A stretch of DNA of 50,266 nucleotides. It comes from Gammaproteobacteria bacterium (GTDB lineage: Bacteria; Pseudomonadota; Gammaproteobacteria; S012-40). Positions within the stretch are counted from its first letter, which is position 1; every line of letters begins with the position of its first letter. The DNA is taken from positions 1 through 50,266 of the forward strand of contig JAOUMY010000017.1 of NCBI GenBank assembly GCA_029881255.1. The letters are read 5' to 3'. Below are positions 47,628 to 50,266 of this stretch, piece by piece. The notes beneath the pieces are model-generated. The model was not told the origin of the DNA, ran no database searches, and saw nothing but the letters and a program-made list of their open reading frames with translations. The translations under genes and the position numbers were made by a program.

Positions 47628-47700
47628 ACCTAACGCCAAGGTGAACAGCCGAGCAAAGCGAGGTCTGAGCCGATAGGCGAATTCAACCTTTTTGTTATTC
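47628..47700 (-). repeat. attC site 6
   Basis: ACCTAAC at 47628-47634 and GTTATTC at 47694-47700; centre GAGCAAAGCGAGGTCTGAGC. Boxes less symmetrical than in site 4. Confidence 0.8.
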
Positions 47701-47708
47701 GTCCAAGG

Positions 47709-48137
47709 CTAGAACCTGACACGATACCCCACCATCATATGTTCATATTGATAAACTATCCCATAGCCAACGGCACCACCAACTAGAGAACCAAATACAA
47801 TAGCGGGTACATTAAAGAGGCTACAGTTTCTGCTACTAAATGGACTAAATGCATCGGTGCAAAATGTAAAGATTGCTGCTGCTAACGCTCCAATACTCGC
47901 CCCCATTCCAGTCGCAGTTCCCCGATCTACTAACTTCGCCTGCGACTGAATCAATATCTGCGGTATTCGATCTCTCTTAACGATTGGAATTAAGTTGATT
48001 GAGTTCCCTAGATCTCGATTTTCTTCGATGTTTAGCGCAAAATGATGCGGGTCGGCAGCATTACTGGCGAAACTATAAGAATGTTGGAATAGCACACTTA
48101 CGATGAATACTTTTATTACAATATTGACATTTTTCAT
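47709..48137 (-). CDS. Exported glycine-zipper-like cassette protein
   Basis: A 142-residue protein with a signal peptide (VIKVFIVSVLFQHSYSFASN) and two small-residue-rich hydrophobic stretches (ATGMGASIGALAAAIFTF and VPAIVFGSLVGGAVGYGIVY), a glycine-zipper-like pattern of membrane-associated proteins. Function unknown. The start is ATG 48137, about 24 bp from attC 7, so there is little room for a promoter. AT-rich base use is typical of the array. Confidence 0.65.
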   Translation of the reverse strand: MKNVNIVIKVFIVSVLFQHSYSFASNAADPHHFALNIEENRDLGNSINLIPIVKRDRIPQILIQSQAKLVDRGTATGMGASIGALAAAIFTFCTDAFSPFSSRNCSLFNVPAIVFGSLVGGAVGYGIVYQYEHMMVGYRVRF

Positions 48138-48160
48138 ATATGCATCAACTCAAGTAGTGC

Positions 48161-48235
48161 GAATAACGCTCAGAGCAGCGGCCGAGCGGAGCGAGGTCCG
48201 GCCCCGCAGGGGCAAGCTGGCTCTGCTTGTTATGC
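48161..48235 (-). repeat. attC site 7
   Basis: GAATAAC at 48161-48167 and GTTATGC at 48229-48235; inner GCGAGGTCCGGCCCCGCAGG, same group as sites 1, 2 and 4. Confidence 0.9.
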
Positions 48236-48236
48236 G

Positions 48237-48932
48237 CTACTTTGGATGGCATTTCACTCCTTTTTTACCATAGTGCTTTTCGCCATACCAAGTTTCCCAG
48301 TCATAGCCTAGAACTATAGATGTTTTGAAATCCTGTCGTCCTTCAGTTACTTTTCCGCTACAGTAGTAGTTTCGCGCTCGAACATAATACGCTTGAGCCT
48401 TGTTTTCTTGAAATCTACTAATATACCTGCTGCAAACATCTACACCCAACTCATACTCTTCAACATACTCAAGAGTCGTACAGTAGCTCATTAGATAACC
48501 AGGCTCTTTAGATTTTTCCACTAGGTCAAGAGACTCCTCAATTAAACCAACAGCCTTTTTCCATTTTCCGGAATTCGATAGCGTTTGCACGACATAAAAA
48601 TATGCCAATGCTTCTGCTTGGTCTTGCTTTTTTAAACGATTAAGAACTACTACGGCTGCCTCATCTAAAGAAAATGCATTACTAAACTCTAGAATTCCAA
48701 TAAGAGTTTCTTCTTTTAATTTACAATCGCCAGGCTCAACAAGGCGAACAATGGGGTCTATGACCTTTAAAGCAAAATCTCGATCGGCGTATCTATATAT
48801 ATCTTCTCCCTTAATCATAGCTCTGAGCATTACCACCAAATTATCTTCACCTTCGCTACAAGAGTCCTCCGCGAATAGCACTTCTCCATATGCAATACTA
48901 AGAGCGACTAAAATGAGACAAAGTAATTTCAT
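48237..48932 (-). CDS. Exported TPR-like cassette protein of unknown function
   Basis: About 231 residues. ATG 48932 is chosen over 48968 because it opens on a signal peptide (MKLLCLILVALSIAYGEVLF). The mature part has helical-pair segments (ALAYFYVVQTLSNSGKWKKA, AQAYYVRARNYYCSGKVTEG) resembling divergent TPR, and several cysteines (about six in the mature protein) that could form disulfides. Periplasmic or secreted. Low GC for the window. Its stop lies two bases from attC 7. Confidence 0.65.
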   Translation of the reverse strand: MKLLCLILVALSIAYGEVLFAEDSCSEGEDNLVVMLRAMIKGEDIYRYADRDFALKVIDPIVRLVEPGDCKLKEETLIGILEFSNAFSLDEAAVVVLNRLKKQDQAEALAYFYVVQTLSNSGKWKKAVGLIEESLDLVEKSKEPGYLMSYCTTLEYVEEYELGVDVCSRYISRFQENKAQAYYVRARNYYCSGKVTEGRQDFKTSIVLGYDWETWYGEKHYGKKGVKCHPK

Positions 48933-48944
48933 AGTTCTATAGGC

Positions 48945-49016
48945 GCATAACGCTTGTAGCACAGGCAAAGTTGAAGCGTAGCGAAAACTTTGTCCTTGTG
49001 GCTACACTTGTTATGT
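48945..49016 (-). repeat. attC site 8
   Basis: GCATAAC at 48945-48951 and GTTATGT at 49010-49016; the arms TTGTAGCACAGGCAAAGTT and AACTTTGTCCTTGTGGCTAC are largely inverted, as in folded attC. Confidence 0.88.
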
Positions 49017-49643
49017 TCTTCCTGTTTTAACTAACGTATAACATTTATCTTTGGCCGACGGCACCCTAACCAAATATACAAACCGATACCACATCGCAAT
49101 TTTGCTGAGAATCAATTTATGTATTAGCTCATTTGCGCAAAATGCATGCTTTGATACCAATTTCATGTCATTAGATATGTTACGTATTTTTCCGTTAAAT
49201 ACATCGATGCTCACAGGCAACTTATCAGTGGAGTCCAATACATTTAGATATTCTTTAATTTCATCTATTCTTTCACACAATATCGGGTATATTTTATCGA
49301 TCATGCTAAGGTGAGTAGCTAACGAGATATTCACAGGCAAAATTCTAGACATAGACATTGTGTACATTGGCGAAAGTTTTGGTTTTTGTTTTACTAGCAA
49401 AGTAGCATACAACAAATCCCATTTTGCTTTTGGGACGCGCTTACTTGCCGCAATTTCTGCTATGCGTGACCTAGCTGCAAATATATGCAGCAAATCTGGA
49501 ACAATCACCATAGCAGAAACTATTTCGTCTCGGTTCTTTGCATTCCATGCCACGTACATGGCAACTAAAAGCGCAAATACACCGCCAAGAAAAGATCCGG
49601 CCAGAGTCTGCCACTTATCCATAAAATTTACTAGATCATTCAT
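49011..49643 (-). CDS. Single-pass membrane cassette protein of unknown function
   Basis: A 210-residue protein with one hydrophobic segment at about residues 14-33 (AGSFLGGVFALLVAMYVAWN) and a largely helical cytoplasmic or periplasmic body (SLATHLSMIDKIYPILCERI). No family recognised. The first ATG is about 20 bp from attC 9, and the TAA stop lies in attC 8. Base use is strongly AT-rich compared with the chromosome, indicating foreign origin. Confidence 0.65.
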   Translation of the reverse strand: MNDLVNFMDKWQTLAGSFLGGVFALLVAMYVAWNAKNRDEIVSAMVIVPDLLHIFAARSRIAEIAASKRVPKAKWDLLYATLLVKQKPKLSPMYTMSMSRILPVNISLATHLSMIDKIYPILCERIDEIKEYLNVLDSTDKLPVSIDVFNGKIRNISNDMKLVSKHAFCANELIHKLILSKIAMWYRFVYLVRVPSAKDKCYTLVKTGRT

Positions 49644-49663
49644 TGCAAGTTATTACCAAGTGA

Positions 49664-49741
49664 ACATAACGCCAAGCCAAGAGGCGCTGAGCGCAGCGAA
49701 GCGTCCGAGGGAGCGTAGCGACCTTGGGCGACTGGTTATAA
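49664..49741 (-). repeat. attC site 9
   Basis: ACATAAC at 49664-49670 and GTTATAA at 49735-49741; 78 bp with inverted arms CCAAGCCAAGAGGCGC and GCGTAGCGACCTTGGGCG. Confidence 0.85.
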
Positions 49742-50128
49742 GCCTTGTTTGTTGTGCCACTCATGACTACAACCACCTTTACATTCCATTTCTCTTCTTC
49801 GATTATCCGCCGCAGCGAAGATGGCTACAAAAAGCTGAAAGGCTCGATATTGATCTAAACCTGTCATACTCAGTACTTTTTGCCTAGCCTCATTAAACGG
49901 TTTCGACCTAATGAGAACGCAGGGAGAATATGTTTCCTTCAGCCCTGAATTTTGCATACCCAGATCGATATCTTCAACCGTTGGATGCGATTGAAAGATA
50001 CACATATCTAGGGAACGCATAATATCCATCTTTTGATTTTCGTCAGAATCTTCAAACCATTTCAGCCCATCATCAACAGATATGAGATTCTGCGCAATCT
50101 TGTTAATAGTTAGTTCTCGATCATTCAT
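49736..50128 (-). CDS. DUF5958-like cassette protein with Cys/His motif
   Basis: A 130-residue cytoplasmic protein. The opening MNDRELTINKIAQNLISVDD with GLKWFEDSDENQ, the HPTVEDIDLGMQNSGLKETY middle, and the AADNRRREMECKGGCSHEWH ending match the DUF5958 pattern as I remember it. The C-terminal CKGGCSHEWH could bind a metal. Function unknown. TAA lies in attC 9; the start is nine bases from attC 10. Confidence 0.72.
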   Translation of the reverse strand: MNDRELTINKIAQNLISVDDGLKWFEDSDENQKMDIMRSLDMCIFQSHPTVEDIDLGMQNSGLKETYSPCVLIRSKPFNEARQKVLSMTGLDQYRAFQLFVAIFAAADNRRREMECKGGCSHEWHNKQGL

Positions 50129-50136
50129 TCTTGTGC

Positions 50137-50208
50137 TTATAACGCTCGCTTTTGCGGCGGGTTTGAAGCGCAGCGGAAAACCTGTCCGCCAAGAAGCGCT
50201 TGTTAAGT
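50137..50208 (-). repeat. attC site 10
   Basis: TTATAAC at 50137-50143 and GTTAAGT at 50202-50208, with inverted arms around CGGCGGGTTTGAAGCGCAGC. Last site in the window. Confidence 0.85.
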
Positions 50209-50265
50209 TTTATTTGGCACCCCAAAATATCGCGGCACTCTTGTTTTATAACTTAGATACTCCTC
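50203..50265 (-). CDS. C-terminal end of a further cassette gene, cut by window edge
   Basis: The frame open from the right edge reads EEYLSYKTRVPRYFGVPNKT and stops with TAA at 50203-50205, inside attC 10. The EEYLxYKxRVPRY stretch resembles the tail of isoprenylcysteine methyltransferase-like membrane proteins, but 20 residues are too few for an assignment. Confidence 0.5.
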   Translation of the reverse strand, partial: EEYLSYKTRVPRYFGVPNKT

Positions 50266-50266
50266 A

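Larger units (their letters stand above)
44719..50266 (-). mobile_element. Integron gene-cassette array, distal part (integrase not in window)
   Basis: Ten attC-like sites of 72-78 bp alternate with short genes that are all on the minus strand. Sites start with a CATAAC-type box and end with GTTATGC-type boxes; several share the inner GGTCCGGCCC segment. Genes end at or inside the attC on their left, as in integron cassettes. Genes read right to left, so the attI/intI end must be to the right of 50266, if it exists. Codon and base composition is more AT-rich than the flanking chromosome. It may instead be an array that lost its integrase (CALIN). Confidence 0.9.

Overview
The window is a piece of a gammaproteobacterial chromosome, moderate in GC over most of its length and clearly more AT-rich after about 44.2 kb. 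The housekeeping gene orders ispH-fkpB, rluD-pgeF next to bamD, rpmB-rpmG, radC-coaBC-dut-algC-argB and slmA are typical of Gammaproteobacteria. I cannot fix the order or genus from the sequence alone. No tRNA, rRNA or CRISPR array was seen.

Region by region: 1-4.1 kb holds a minus-strand run: ispH (cut by the window edge), fkpB, argJ, a PilZ protein and a glycerate kinase. 4.1-6.2 kb holds an orphan intrinsic terminator followed by two exported DUF1566 proteins. 6.2-14.3 kb is metabolic and envelope housekeeping: ZIP metal transporter, pgeF, rluD, bamD, nitroreductase, the PII protein glnB, nadE, sucD and sucC. 14.3-18.3 kb carries envelope genes: a Sel1-ankyrin protein, a Blc-like lipocalin, a PorV/FadL-like barrel and small membrane proteins.

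18.5-31.8 kb is the most distinctive chromosomal block: thirteen tightly packed, often overlapping minus-strand genes that look like one operon. In order of transcription they are a large beta-propeller/triheme c-type cytochrome related to hydrazine synthase alpha (HzsA-like), an SH3 plus beta-barrel protein, a second beta-barrel, an unknown exported protein, three TPR proteins (at least one an evident lipoprotein), a small exported protein, one ExbB/TolQ/MotA-like and two ExbD/TolR-like motor subunits, an AgmX/PglI-type TonB-like protein and a lipase-like hydrolase. One TolQ-like plus two TolR-like subunits with a TonB-like linker, TPR lipoproteins and barrels recalls the Agl-Glt envelope machine of Myxococcus. 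The inference is a proton-driven trans-envelope machine, here tied to a putative periplasmic redox protein.

32-44.2 kb returns to housekeeping: a small barrel, rpmG, rpmB, a MipA-like protein, radC, coaBC, dut, algC, argB, slmA, a DUF4124 protein, a TSUP permease, a 7TMR-DISM histidine kinase and a methyltransferase. Between dut and algC lie two long, nearly perfect hairpins in opposite orientation. They share a 52-nt loop, while their stems differ in sequence yet stay fully paired.

44.7-50.27 kb is an integron gene-cassette array. Ten attC sites of 72-78 bp alternate with minus-strand cassettes: HigBA, a ParE/RelE-like system whose toxin is frameshifted, a DUF3224 protein, a second RelE/XRE toxin-antitoxin pair, and several small unknown proteins. 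The reading direction puts the distal (oldest) end at 44.7 kb, next to a truncated transposase. Any integrase and attI should lie beyond the right edge.
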